Assembly: GCF_002117485.1 (NCBI RefSeq) | Contig: NZ_CP021032.1 | Span: forward strand, 186,001-250,000 | Source: Rhizobium sp. NXC14 | Lineage (GTDB): Bacteria > Pseudomonadota > Alphaproteobacteria > Rhizobiales > Rhizobiaceae | Length of the DNA stretch: 64,000 nucleotides | Direction of reading: 5' to 3' | Shown: one piece after another, positions 25,760 through 34,242 of the stretch | Numbering within the stretch: position 1 is the stretch's first letter | Layout of the letters: each line of letters starts with the position of its first letter | Translations under genes and position numbers: made by a program | Notes under the pieces: model-generated | Told to the model about the DNA's origin: nothing | Databases searched by the model: none | Seen by the model: only the letters and a program-made list of their open reading frames with translations

Positions 25760-26620
25760 ATGTCCGAGACACTGCTGAAACCGTTGAAGGCCGGGCTGAT
25801 CGGCTCCGCCATCCAGGCTTCGCTGACGCCTGCCATGCATATGGAGGAAGGTGCGGCGCAGGGGCTGGACTACGACTATGAGCTGATCGATCTCGTCAAG
25901 CTGAACGCCTCGCCGGCCGATCTTTCGCGGCTGGTCGCGGATGCCGAAGAGCGCGGTCTTGCCGGCCTCAACATCACTCATCCCTGCAAGCAGCTCGTCA
26001 TCGCCCTGCTCGACGAGTTGTCGCCTGAAGCCCAGGCGCTCGGCGCCGTCAACACCGTCGTCCTGAAGGACAACAGGCGCTTCGGGCATAATACCGACTG
26101 GTGGGGCTTCGCCGAGAGTTTTCGGCGTGGACTGCCGCAAGCCGATCTTTCCTCGGCCGTGCAGCTCGGCGCAGGTGGAGCGGGTGTTGCGACCGCCTAT
26201 GCGATCCTGACGCTCGGCCTGAAGAGGCTGACGGTCTTCGATCGCGAGCATGAGCGTGCCATCGATCTGGCGGAAACGATGTCCGCGCTCTTTCCCGATG
26301 CGTCGATCACCGCCGGCAGCGATCTTGCTGTCGCGATGAAGGCGGCTTCCGGCTTGATCCATGCGACGCCGACCGGCATGGCCAAATATCCCGGCACGCC
26401 GCTTCCGCCCGAACTTCTGGAAAGGCGGCATTGGGTCGCCGAAATCGTGTACTTCCCCCTGGAGACCGAGCTATTGTGGCAGGCGAGGCAGCGTGGCTGC
26501 CGGACGCTCGATGGCGGCGGCATGGCGGTCTTTCAGGCGGTTGGCGCCTTTCGTCTGATCACCGGCAGGGAGCCTGACGCCGGTCGCATGCTAGCGCATT
26601 TCAAGACCATGACGACTTAA
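25760..26620 (+). CDS. Shikimate/quinate dehydrogenase
   Basis: A 286-residue shikimate dehydrogenase family enzyme, interconverting shikimate (or quinate) and dehydroshikimate (dehydroquinate) with NAD(P). Catalytic Lys is in GLNITHPCKQ, Asp in GHNTDWWGF, and the nucleotide-binding turn is GAGGAGVATAYA. The start ATG 25760 gives MSETLLKPLKAGLIGSAIQASLTP, the usual N-terminus. In this operon the direction should be oxidation, making 3-dehydroshikimate for the dehydratase encoded next. It is therefore a catabolic paralog of the biosynthetic AroE. Confidence 0.88.
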   Translation: MSETLLKPLKAGLIGSAIQASLTPAMHMEEGAAQGLDYDYELIDLVKLNASPADLSRLVADAEERGLAGLNITHPCKQLVIALLDELSPEAQALGAVNTVVLKDNRRFGHNTDWWGFAESFRRGLPQADLSSAVQLGAGGAGVATAYAILTLGLKRLTVFDREHERAIDLAETMSALFPDASITAGSDLAVAMKAASGLIHATPTGMAKYPGTPLPPELLERRHWVAEIVYFPLETELLWQARQRGCRTLDGGGMAVFQAVGAFRLITGREPDAGRMLAHFKTMTT

Positions 26621-26643
26621 CGCTACCCGCAAGGACCACTGCG

Positions 26644-28533
26644 ATGAAGACATCGATTGCGACTGTTTCGCTGAGTGGCGACCTCCGCGACAAGCTGGAG
26701 GCGATCGCCAAGGCCGGCTTCGACGGCGTGGAGATATTCGAGAACGACTTCCTGATCTTCGATGAAAGCCCGAAGGAGGTCGGCCGGATCGTGCACGATC
26801 TCGGCATGGAGATCACCCTCTTTCAGCCGTTCCGCGATTTCGAAGGCATGCCCGAGCCGCTGCGCAGCCGCACCTTCGATCGCGCCGAGCGCAAGTTCGA
26901 CATCATGCAGGAAATGGGTACCGACCTCGTCCTCGTCTGTTCGAATGTTTCGCCGGCTTCGCTCGGTGGTCTGGACCGAGCGGCGGCCGATTTTCATGAA
27001 CTCGGCGAGCGCGCCGCGAAACGCGGTCTGCGCGTGGGCTACGAAGCGCTTGCCTGGGGCCGCCACATTCATGATCACCGCGACGCCTGGGAGATCGTCC
27101 GGCGGGCCGATCATCCGAATGTCGGCTTGATCCTCGACAGCTTTCACACGCTGTCGAGGAAGATCGACGTCAACTCGATCCGGTCGATCCCGAAGGAAAA
27201 GATCTTCATCATTCAGCTTGCCGACGCGCCGTCGATCGACATGGACCTGCTCTATTGGAGCAGGCACTTCCGCAACATGCCTGGTGAAGGCGACCTGCCG
27301 GTACTTGATTTCATGAAGGCTGTGGCGGCAACCGGTTATGACGGCTATCTCTCGCTGGAGATCTTCAATGACCAATTCCGCGGCGGTTCGCCGAACGCGA
27401 TTGCTGTCGACGGTCGTCGTTCGCTGATCTATCTCGGAGACCAGGTGAAGCGGCAGCAGCCGGAGAGCGCCCTGCCGGTGCCCGCCATGCCGCCACGCGC
27501 TGTCGTCGAGGGCATCGCCTTCATCGAGTTCACTGCCGATGAAGACGAGGCGCCGGAACTGGAAGCGCTGTTTGCGAGCCTCGGTTTCCGCAAGGCGGCC
27601 AAACACAAGACCAAGCGGGTAACGGTCTTCCGCCAGGGTGCCATTAATCTCGTCGTCAATACCGAGCGGAAAGGTTTTGCCAGCGCCTCATATGCCGTGC
27701 ACGGCACTTCGGCCTACGCCGCCGGGCTTATGGTCGACGATGCCAAGGCGGCCTTGCAACGCGCGATGGCGCTCGGCGCCGAACGCTTCGAACAATCGCT
27801 CGATGCCGGCGAGATCGAGATGCCGGCGGTGCGTGGTGTCGGTGGCGGCGTCCTCTATTTCCTTGACCGCAAATCCGAGCTTGGCCGCATCTGGGAGATC
27901 GAATTCGATGCGATCGAGGATGATGTCGCTTCGCAGCCGGCGGGACTGCAAACGATCGATCATATGGCGCAGACGATGAAATACGAGGCGCTGCTGACCT
28001 GGCTGCTGTTCTACACCTCGCTCCTCGAGGCTGAGAAGACGCCGATGGTTGATATCGTTGATCCCTCCGGCATCGTCCGCAGCCAGGTGGTGGAAAATCG
28101 GGAAGGTTCTTTGCGCATCACCATGAACGGCGCGGAAAACCGCAACACGCTGGCCGGCCGCTTCATCGCCGAAACCTTCGGCTCCGGCATCCAGCATCTC
28201 GCCTTCAGGACCGACGACATCTTCGCCACCGCCGCTGCCCTTGCCGCAAACGGTTTCATATCGCTTACGATTTCGCCGAACTATTATGACGATCTCGAAG
28301 CCCGCTTCGGCCTCGACGCCGAATTTGCCGATCGCCTTAAGGCCAACAACATCCTCTACGACCGCGATGATTATGGCGAGTATTTCCAGCTCTACAGCCC
28401 GACCTATGGCGAGGGTCTGTTCTTCGAGATCGTCGAGCGGCGCGGCTATCGCGGGTATGGCGCCGCGAACGCCATTTTCAGGATCGCAGCGCTGAGGAAA
28501 CATCTGAGGCCGACTGGCCTGCCCCGGGCCTGA
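26644..28533 (+). CDS. quiC: Bifunctional-architecture 3-dehydroshikimate dehydratase (QuiC/QsuB type)
   Basis: A 629-residue two-domain protein. Residues about 1-285 form an AP-endonuclease-2-like TIM barrel (FDGVEIFENDF, YEALAWGRHIHDH, GLILDSFHTLSR, YLSLEIFND) that dehydrates 3-dehydroshikimate to protocatechuate. Residues about 290-620 resemble 4-hydroxyphenylpyruvate dioxygenase (VEGIAFIEFTAD, GIQHLAFRTDDIF, and FFEIVERRGYRGYG near the C-terminus), an arrangement known in QsuB/AsbF-related dehydratases. It lies 23 bases after shikimate dehydrogenase. Protocatechuate would then enter the beta-ketoadipate pathway, genes for which are not in the window. Confidence 0.87.
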   Translation: MKTSIATVSLSGDLRDKLEAIAKAGFDGVEIFENDFLIFDESPKEVGRIVHDLGMEITLFQPFRDFEGMPEPLRSRTFDRAERKFDIMQEMGTDLVLVCSNVSPASLGGLDRAAADFHELGERAAKRGLRVGYEALAWGRHIHDHRDAWEIVRRADHPNVGLILDSFHTLSRKIDVNSIRSIPKEKIFIIQLADAPSIDMDLLYWSRHFRNMPGEGDLPVLDFMKAVAATGYDGYLSLEIFNDQFRGGSPNAIAVDGRRSLIYLGDQVKRQQPESALPVPAMPPRAVVEGIAFIEFTADEDEAPELEALFASLGFRKAAKHKTKRVTVFRQGAINLVVNTERKGFASASYAVHGTSAYAAGLMVDDAKAALQRAMALGAERFEQSLDAGEIEMPAVRGVGGGVLYFLDRKSELGRIWEIEFDAIEDDVASQPAGLQTIDHMAQTMKYEALLTWLLFYTSLLEAEKTPMVDIVDPSGIVRSQVVENREGSLRITMNGAENRNTLAGRFIAETFGSGIQHLAFRTDDIFATAAALAANGFISLTISPNYYDDLEARFGLDAEFADRLKANNILYDRDDYGEYFQLYSPTYGEGLFFEIVERRGYRGYGAANAIFRIAALRKHLRPTGLPRA

Positions 28534-28539
28534 GAGGCC

Positions 28540-29574
28540 TCAGGCCGAGGTTCGCAGCATCAGTTCGGCATTGAGAAGAATGCGGCCCGCCGGTGCGGCG
28601 GGCCCCTCCCCTTCGCCGAGCCGTTCGAGCAGCAGTTCGATCGCCAGCCTGCCGATCTCGTTATAGTTCTGCGCAACTGTCGTTATCGGCGGGCAGGCGT
28701 ATCGGGACAGTGGATGGTCGTCATGTCCGGCGACACGCAGGTCATGGCTGGCGCCGTGGCCAACCTTGAGGCCCTGCTGGAAGGCGGCGGCGATGACGCC
28801 GAAAGCGACGCGGTCGTTGGCGCAAAGCACGGTTCGCGTCGGGAAGCCTTGGCCAGACGTCAGGATGCGGGTTGCCTCCTCGAAGCCGAAACGCTCGAAA
28901 TCCCAGCTCTTGCTATCCGCAAGCTCGACAATGCTGGGCGCCATGCGGAATTGCTCCATCGCCTCCAGGTACGCCGTCTGGCGTGTCAGGGCGTTGGTGT
29001 TAACATGTGGCATGCCGAAATAGCAGGGCGGCTCGCCCGAGCGGCAGAGATAATCGACGATCAGGCTGAAACTCTGGCGATTGTTGGTGCCGACGAAGGA
29101 AGACGTCTCATCGAGCGGCGAGTCCACATAGATGAGGGGTACGCTGCGGCCGAGCTCGTCGAGCGTCGCATGATGGGACTCGACGCCGAGCGGCGCGATG
29201 ATCGCGCCGGCGACATTCATCGATTTCAGCGTCTTGATCGCCCGGTCTTCCATCTCGGCCTTGCCGTCCGAGGACAGGACGAAGGCTAGGAAGCCGGTCT
29301 CATTGGCGATCAGTTCGATGCGGCGGGTGAGCGCCATGTAAAAGGGATCGGTGGAATTGGGAATGATGACGCCGAGGATGTTGCTGCGCCGGCGGTTGAG
29401 ATTGACGGCGAATATATTCGGCCGAAATCCCGATTTTTTCAGCGCCTGCTCGATCGTCTCCCGGGTCTTTTGACGCACGGACATCGGATCGCTGAAATAT
29501 TTGGAGACGGTGGGACGCGACAGGCCGACGAACTCGGAAAAGTCCTCCATGGTTTTGATTGTCTTTCCCACCAT
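28540..29574 (-). CDS. LacI-family regulator of the polyol locus
   Basis: A 344-residue LacI/GalR regulator. The helix-turn-helix reads MEDFSEFVGLSRPTVSKYF near the N-terminus, then the effector domain (SNILGVIIPNSTDPFYMALTRRIELI). ATG 29574 was chosen because AGGAG lies six bases before it; an ATG 45 bases upstream lacks such spacing. It is the last gene of the leftward series binding protein-SDR-dehydrogenase-LacI, with 99 bases before it. It most likely controls that polyol unit and perhaps the divergent kinase genes. Confidence 0.87.
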   Translation of the reverse strand: MVGKTIKTMEDFSEFVGLSRPTVSKYFSDPMSVRQKTRETIEQALKKSGFRPNIFAVNLNRRRSNILGVIIPNSTDPFYMALTRRIELIANETGFLAFVLSSDGKAEMEDRAIKTLKSMNVAGAIIAPLGVESHHATLDELGRSVPLIYVDSPLDETSSFVGTNNRQSFSLIVDYLCRSGEPPCYFGMPHVNTNALTRQTAYLEAMEQFRMAPSIVELADSKSWDFERFGFEEATRILTSGQGFPTRTVLCANDRVAFGVIAAAFQQGLKVGHGASHDLRVAGHDDHPLSRYACPPITTVAQNYNEIGRLAIELLLERLGEGEGPAAPAGRILLNAELMLRTSA

Positions 29575-29673
29575 CTGATCTCCTGACACGGCACCTCTGA
29601 CCGTTTCTAGATGACTCATCGCTCAACGAAAAGCGCTCCCCCGACGGAACGGGATAACGGCAATAGTTCGGAC

Positions 29674-30684
29674 CTAGTCAGCTGAAAACTGCACTTTCAT
29701 CGTTGCCGGATCAGCGGATTTCTTGGTGATGAAATGCAGCACTTCGCCGAGCGGCAGACGATGGGAAACCAGTGCAGCCATCGCGCCTTTGTCCCTTCGG
29801 AGAATGTCGAGGGCCTCAGGGATGTTGCGGTTCAGCGAATGGGAGCCGGCGAAATGGATCTGGCGTCGAAAAAGCTCGAAGGGCGAAATGGAAATGCGCT
29901 GGTCCGGTGCGCAGACCCCGAAGACAAGAACCGTACCGCCATCGGCGACGAAGTCGATCATGCCTTCGACGACCCGAGCGATGCCGGTCGCATCGGCGAC
30001 GAAATCGAAGGCCCGGAGGAGGCCTGAAAGTGCCGCGGATTCGGGGACGGCCGTCTCCAGCCCCAGCTTTTTCGCAAGGGCAAGCCGCCCCTCATTGATA
30101 TCGGCGACCATTACCAGTGGAACGCCCTTGGCTTTCAGGGACAGCGCCAGCAGCAGCCCGATCGGCCCGGCGCCGAAGACCAATGCGTTTTCCGGTACCG
30201 CGGGACCGGCTTCGAGGCCGGCGCTGCCAAGGCCGTTTAAGACGCAGGCGAGCGGTTCGGCGAGCGCGGCTAGGTTGAAGTCGAGGTCGCCGATCTCATA
30301 CAGATGGTCGGTCCTGACCAGGCTGTATTCAGCAAAACCGCCATTCTCCGTAACGCCATAGGCTTTCAGGTCGCGGCAGAGATTGGTCAGTCCCTTGCGG
30401 CAGGCCCGGCACTCTCCGCAGGGAAGATTGGGATCGACGACGACCCGCGCGCCGACGGCAACACCGGAGACATCGCCCGCGACCGCCTCGACCACGCCGG
30501 CATATTCATGGCAGGGAACCAGAGGGAAGCGACCCTCTCCGTAACGGCCATGGAGGACGTCGATATCGGTATGGCAGAGGCCGGCCGCGCGCACGCGCAC
30601 CAGCGCATGGCCGGGCCTCAGTTCCGGCAGCGGCAGCGCCGTGGTGACCGCGACGCCCTTTTCGGTATAACAAATGGATTCCAT
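29674..30684 (-). CDS. Zinc-dependent medium-chain polyol dehydrogenase
   Basis: A 336-residue MDR-family dehydrogenase. Catalytic zinc ligands are seen in GLCHTDIDVLHG and PCHEYAGVVEAV, the structural zinc cysteines in PCGECRACRKGLTNLC, and the nucleotide-binding motif in VFGAGPIGLLLALSLKAKG. ATG 30684 was chosen because AGGAG precedes it by eight bases. In the Agrobacterium polyol loci a comparable enzyme oxidises D-altritol to D-tagatose; sorbitol, galactitol or arabitol are other candidates. It is part of the leftward polyol operon. Confidence 0.83.
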   Translation of the reverse strand: MESICYTEKGVAVTTALPLPELRPGHALVRVRAAGLCHTDIDVLHGRYGEGRFPLVPCHEYAGVVEAVAGDVSGVAVGARVVVDPNLPCGECRACRKGLTNLCRDLKAYGVTENGGFAEYSLVRTDHLYEIGDLDFNLAALAEPLACVLNGLGSAGLEAGPAVPENALVFGAGPIGLLLALSLKAKGVPLVMVADINEGRLALAKKLGLETAVPESAALSGLLRAFDFVADATGIARVVEGMIDFVADGGTVLVFGVCAPDQRISISPFELFRRQIHFAGSHSLNRNIPEALDILRRDKGAMAALVSHRLPLGEVLHFITKKSADPATMKVQFSAD

Positions 30685-30722
30685 CTCGCTGGCTCCTGGA
30701 TTGCCTGGCTGCGGGAGAGCGA

Positions 30723-31493
30723 TCAACTCATCCAATTGCCGCCGTCGACATTGTATGTCTGGGCGAGAATATAATCGCTATCGGCGGAGGCGAGGAAGAC
30801 GGCCAGACCCTTGATGTCGTCAGGTGTGGCGAAACGGCCGATCGGAACGGATTTGGCAACCGCTGCCTTCTTCTCACCCGGCTTCAAGCCCTCCCACTTG
30901 GCGAAATGGGCATCGACGACATCCCAATGCTCACCGTCGACGACGCCCGGTGCAATCGCATTGACGTTGATGCCGTGTTTCACGAGGGCAAGTGCGGCCG
31001 ACTGCGTTGCCGAGATGATGGCGGCCTTGGAAGCGCAATAGAGAAGCACCAAGGCTTCGCCGCGACGGCCGGCCTGGCTTGCCATGTTGATGATCTTACC
31101 GCCCCTGCCCCGCTTGATCATGACATTCGAGACTGCCTTCATCATGAACAGCGGTCCCTTCAGATTGATCGAGAAGACGCGGTCATAACTTTCCTCGGTG
31201 ATGTCGTTGACCGGTGCCATGTCGAAGATGGCGGCATTGTTGATCAGAATGTCGATGCCGCCGAACTCGGCATCGATCGTATTGACGACGGCATCGATCG
31301 CAGCAAGATCTGTAACGTCAAGCTGCATTGCCTTGGCTGCGGGGCCGATCGCAGCGGCGGATCTCGTCGCCCGTTCGATGTCAATATCGGCGATGACGAC
31401 TTTGGCGCCCTCTTTGACGAAGGCTTCGGCGAAGCCCAGTCCGATGCCGCGTGCCCCGCCGGTAATCAGGGCGATCTTGTCTTTCAGTCTCAT
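30723..31493 (-). CDS. Short-chain polyol dehydrogenase (sorbitol/galactitol 2-dehydrogenase, SmoS/PolS-like)
   Basis: A 256-residue SDR. The cofactor motif TGGARGIGLG and catalytic YCASK are present. The C-terminal part (GEHWDVVDAHFAKWEGLKPGEK, then FLASADSDYILAQTYNVDGGNWMS) is characteristic of sorbitol/galactitol dehydrogenases of the SmoS type. ATG 31493 was chosen because GGAG lies six bases upstream; an ATG four codons earlier has none. It would oxidise a hexitol at C2 with NAD. It sits between the binding protein and the zinc dehydrogenase. Confidence 0.87.
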   Translation of the reverse strand: MRLKDKIALITGGARGIGLGFAEAFVKEGAKVVIADIDIERATRSAAAIGPAAKAMQLDVTDLAAIDAVVNTIDAEFGGIDILINNAAIFDMAPVNDITEESYDRVFSINLKGPLFMMKAVSNVMIKRGRGGKIINMASQAGRRGEALVLLYCASKAAIISATQSAALALVKHGINVNAIAPGVVDGEHWDVVDAHFAKWEGLKPGEKKAAVAKSVPIGRFATPDDIKGLAVFLASADSDYILAQTYNVDGGNWMS

Positions 31494-31573
31494 GTCTGTC
31501 TCCATTCAGCCGGCGTAGAGCCGGAAGATCCACGCGGCGCCCGTCCTGTCTGTTATCGGATCCGGCAGCCAGA

Positions 31574-31602
31574 AGGTTCCGGCAGCAGCGCTGCCGGAAC
31601 CT
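31574..31602 (-). promoter_or_regulatory. Strong intra-operon hairpin after the polyol binding-protein gene
   Basis: AGGTTCCGGCAGC (31574-31586), loop AGC, GCTGCCGGAACCT (31590-31602): a perfect 13-bp stem in the 148-base gap between the binding protein stop and the SDR start. No T-run follows on the minus strand. Probably an mRNA-stabilising or attenuating element. Confidence 0.7.
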
Positions 31603-31641
31603 CTCCGGGAGGAACTCGCGGCAGCGCCCGCGAGCACGAAC

Positions 31642-32955
31642 TCACTTTGGGTAGCCTGCCTTTTTCATGTCGCGCTCGACCTGGTTCTGGGCGTTGTCGA
31701 GAGCGGCATCGACGGATTGCTGGCCGGACAATGCCGCACCGATCTGTTGACCGACGATGGTGCCGATGCCCTGGAATTCCGGAATGGCGACGAATTGCAC
31801 GCCGGTATAAGGAACAGGATCCTTGGTCGGCTTTGCCGGGTCGGCCGAAAGTATTGCCTTCAACACCGTATCGGCAAAGGGGGCCGCCTTCTGATATTCA
31901 GCCAGGGCGTAAGTGGATTTGCGTGTGCCGGGCGGCACAGCGACCCAGCCTTCCTTCTCACCCACCATCTTCACGTAGTCCTTGGAGGTCGCCCATTTCA
32001 GGAAGGATTTAGCCGCATCAAGTTTGGTCGAGGTGGCTGGAATCGCCAGGTTCCAGGACCATGACCAGCTCGAGCCGTTGGCGGTGACGGCGACAGGAGC
32101 GCGGGTGAAGGCGATCTTGTCGGCGACCTTGCTCTGCTTCGGGTCATAAACGCGGCCGGCAGCCGAGGTCGCATCGATCCACATTGCGCAATGCCCGGTC
32201 GAAAACAGCGCCTGGTTTTCGTTAAAACCGTTACCGATCGCGCCAGGAGGACCGTATTTGGTCATCAACTCGACATAGTCTGTAATTGCCTTCTTCCAGG
32301 GCTCGGAATTGATCTGCGGTTTCCAATCCATGTCGAACCAACGCCCGCCATAGGAGTTGATCATCGTGCCGAGGAACGCCATGTTCTCGCCCCAGCCAGG
32401 CTTGCCGCGCAGGCAGATGCCGTATTGTTCCTTGGACTTGTCGGTCAGCTTGGCCGCATATTCCTTGATCTGATCGTAGGTTGGCTCATCCGGCATCTTG
32501 ATGCCCGCGGCGTCGAAGAGATCCTTGCGATAGAGCGTGAACGAACTTTCCGTATAGAAGGGCACGGCATAGAGCTTGCCGTCGACGGTCAGCCCCGTCT
32601 TGATCGGGGCGAGCAGATCGTCATAGTCGTAATCGTCGCCGAGGTCGCCAACGGGCGCCAGCCAGCCTTGCTTGCCCCAGATCGGTGCTTCGTAACCGCC
32701 GATCGTGATGATGTCGTACTGGCCGCTCTTCGTCGCAATATCGGTGGTTACCTTCTGGCGCAGGACGTTTTCCTCCAGAACCACCCAGTTGAGCTTGTTG
32801 CCGGTCTCCTTTTCCCATTCCGGCGACAGTTTCTGCATGATGATCATGTCGCCATTGTTGACGGTGGCGATCGTCAGTTCATCGGCGCCCGCCATCCCGG
32901 CGGTGAGCGCGAGGCAGGCGACGGATGCAGAAAAGATGCAAATGATCTTGCTCAT
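31642..32955 (-). CDS. Polyol/sugar ABC transporter periplasmic binding protein (SmoE-like), no permeases nearby
   Basis: A 437-residue family 1 binding protein. A Sec signal peptide spans about residues 1-24 (MSKIICIFSASVACLALTAGMAGA), followed by mature sequence with EKETGNKLNWVVLEENVLRQKVTTDIATKSGQYDI and a SSWSWSWNLAIPATS region, resembling mannitol/sorbitol-binding proteins. ATG 32955 lies after a GGAGGAGG ribosome site. It heads the leftward polyol operon, but no permease or ATPase genes follow, so it must use a transporter encoded elsewhere or represent a rearranged locus. Confidence 0.87.
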   Translation of the reverse strand: MSKIICIFSASVACLALTAGMAGADELTIATVNNGDMIIMQKLSPEWEKETGNKLNWVVLEENVLRQKVTTDIATKSGQYDIITIGGYEAPIWGKQGWLAPVGDLGDDYDYDDLLAPIKTGLTVDGKLYAVPFYTESSFTLYRKDLFDAAGIKMPDEPTYDQIKEYAAKLTDKSKEQYGICLRGKPGWGENMAFLGTMINSYGGRWFDMDWKPQINSEPWKKAITDYVELMTKYGPPGAIGNGFNENQALFSTGHCAMWIDATSAAGRVYDPKQSKVADKIAFTRAPVAVTANGSSWSWSWNLAIPATSTKLDAAKSFLKWATSKDYVKMVGEKEGWVAVPPGTRKSTYALAEYQKAAPFADTVLKAILSADPAKPTKDPVPYTGVQFVAIPEFQGIGTIVGQQIGAALSGQQSVDAALDNAQNQVERDMKKAGYPK

Positions 32956-33255
32956 GATTTCCTCCTCCACGATGTCACGCATAATATTACATGCGTAAAC
33001 TTTGTATCGGCTTCTCAAGATCTGTTGTCAAGCGCGTTCCGCTCACTTATTCTTCTGCTGGATAGAAGCAACAGACGTGCAAGTCCAGCGGCGTTGCGTC
33101 ATTTTGCAATGCGCTGGAATCAAAAATAAGTTTCTGCGGTGCAGCACAAATATTGCCGTACGTAAACTAATTCTTGACGAACTATGGAACGGCGCGATAG
33201 GGCGGGATGGCGCGGAAGCGCAGGCATTGATCGGCCCGCATGAAGGAGATTGCAG
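32956..33255. promoter_or_regulatory. Divergent regulatory region of the polyol locus
   Basis: About 300 bases between the divergent binding protein and kinase genes. Two stretches share CGTAAACT: 32994-33001, inside TTACATGCGTAAAC, and 33161-33168, inside GCCGTACGTAAAC. The first contains the inverted arms TTAC (32987-32990) and GTAA (32995-32998). They are candidate operators, possibly for the LacI protein at 28540, one near each gene start. No gene is seen here; AAGGAG at 33243-33248 is the kinase ribosome site. Confidence 0.4.
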
Positions 33256-34239
33256 ATGCCGTCACGTCCCAAGGCACTTGCGCCAGAGGCGCTCGGACCG
33301 ACGATCACAATTGGCGAAATTCTGGTGGAGATCATGGCGGCCACGGTCGGCGCCGGCTTCCTCGAGCCGCAATCGCTAACCGGGCCCTATCCGAGTGGCG
33401 CGCCGGCCATTTTCATCGATCAGGTCGCGCGCATGGGCGGTGCCAGCGGCATCATCGCCAGCGTCGGCAAGGATGATTTCGGTCGGCTGAACATCGAACG
33501 CCTGCGACGGGACGGCGTCGACGTCTCTGCCGTCGCCGTTAAAGAGGACTGGCCGACCGGCAGCGCATTCGTCCGCTATCGATCCGACGGGGCCCGCGAT
33601 TTCGTCTTCAATATCGCCAGGTCCGCTGCCGGTCAGATCGCTCTGACGCCTGCGGCCGAGGCGCTCGTCGAGCGCGCCGGCCATGTGCACGTCATGGGAA
33701 CGGCTCTTTCCATTCCCGGCGCCCGCGAGGTGATTCTCGACGCTATCGAGACGGTGCGCGCCCGCGGCGGATCGGTGTCTCTGGATCCCAATCTCCGTAA
33801 GGAGCTGCTGACGGATCATGGCGTCCTGGAAAGTTTCGACAAGGTGCTGGCCGCAGCCGATCTGTTGCTGCCATCAGGCGACGAGCTTTTCACCGCCGCT
33901 GGAGTAACTGACGAGGCCGGGGCTGTCGCAAAGTTGCTGGAAAGCGGTATCGGTGAAATCGTCCTCAAACGGGGCGAACAGGGCGCGTCCTTCTTCGGCC
34001 GCGATCTCGCGCGCGTTGATTGCGCCGCTTTTGCGGTCGACGAGATCGATCCGACCGGCGCCGGGGATTGCTTCGGCGCTGCCTACCTCACCTGTCGCCG
34101 TAAGGGCATGACCCCGGAGGCAGCCCTCCTCCATGCCAATGCAGCCGGCGCCCGCAATGTGACCCGGCTGGGCCCGATGGAAGGCGTTTCCACCCTTGCC
34201 GAACTGACGGCCTTCATCGCTGAGACCCCGAGGAGATAG
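33256..34239 (+). CDS. PfkB-family sugar kinase (tagatose/fructose kinase-like)
   Basis: A 327-residue ribokinase/PfkB kinase. The N-terminal substrate region contains [12 protein letters not shown]; the C-terminal anion hole and catalytic base are in [21 protein letters not shown] 33256 follows AAGGAG by seven bases; the second and third residues are PS. It is three bases from the GatZ-like gene. In the Agrobacterium altritol/galactitol loci a similar kinase phosphorylates tagatose; here the dehydrogenases on the other side of the regulatory region would supply a ketohexose. Substrate specificity is inferred. Confidence 0.85.
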   Translation: MPSRPKALAPEALGPTITIGEILVEIMAATVGAGFLEPQSLTGPYPSGAPAIFIDQVARMGGASGIIASVGKDDFGRLNIERLRRDGVDVSAVAVKEDWPTGSAFVRYRSDGARDFVFNIARSAAGQIALTPAAEALVERAGHVHVMGTALSIPGAREVILDAIETVRARGGSVSLDPNLRKELLTDHGVLESFDKVLAAADLLLPSGDELFTAAGVTDEAGAVAKLLESGIGEIVLKRGEQGASFFGRDLARVDCAAFAVDEIDPTGAGDCFGAAYLTCRRKGMTPEAALLHANAAGARNVTRLGPMEGVSTLAELTAFIAETPRR

Positions 34240-34242
34240 ACG

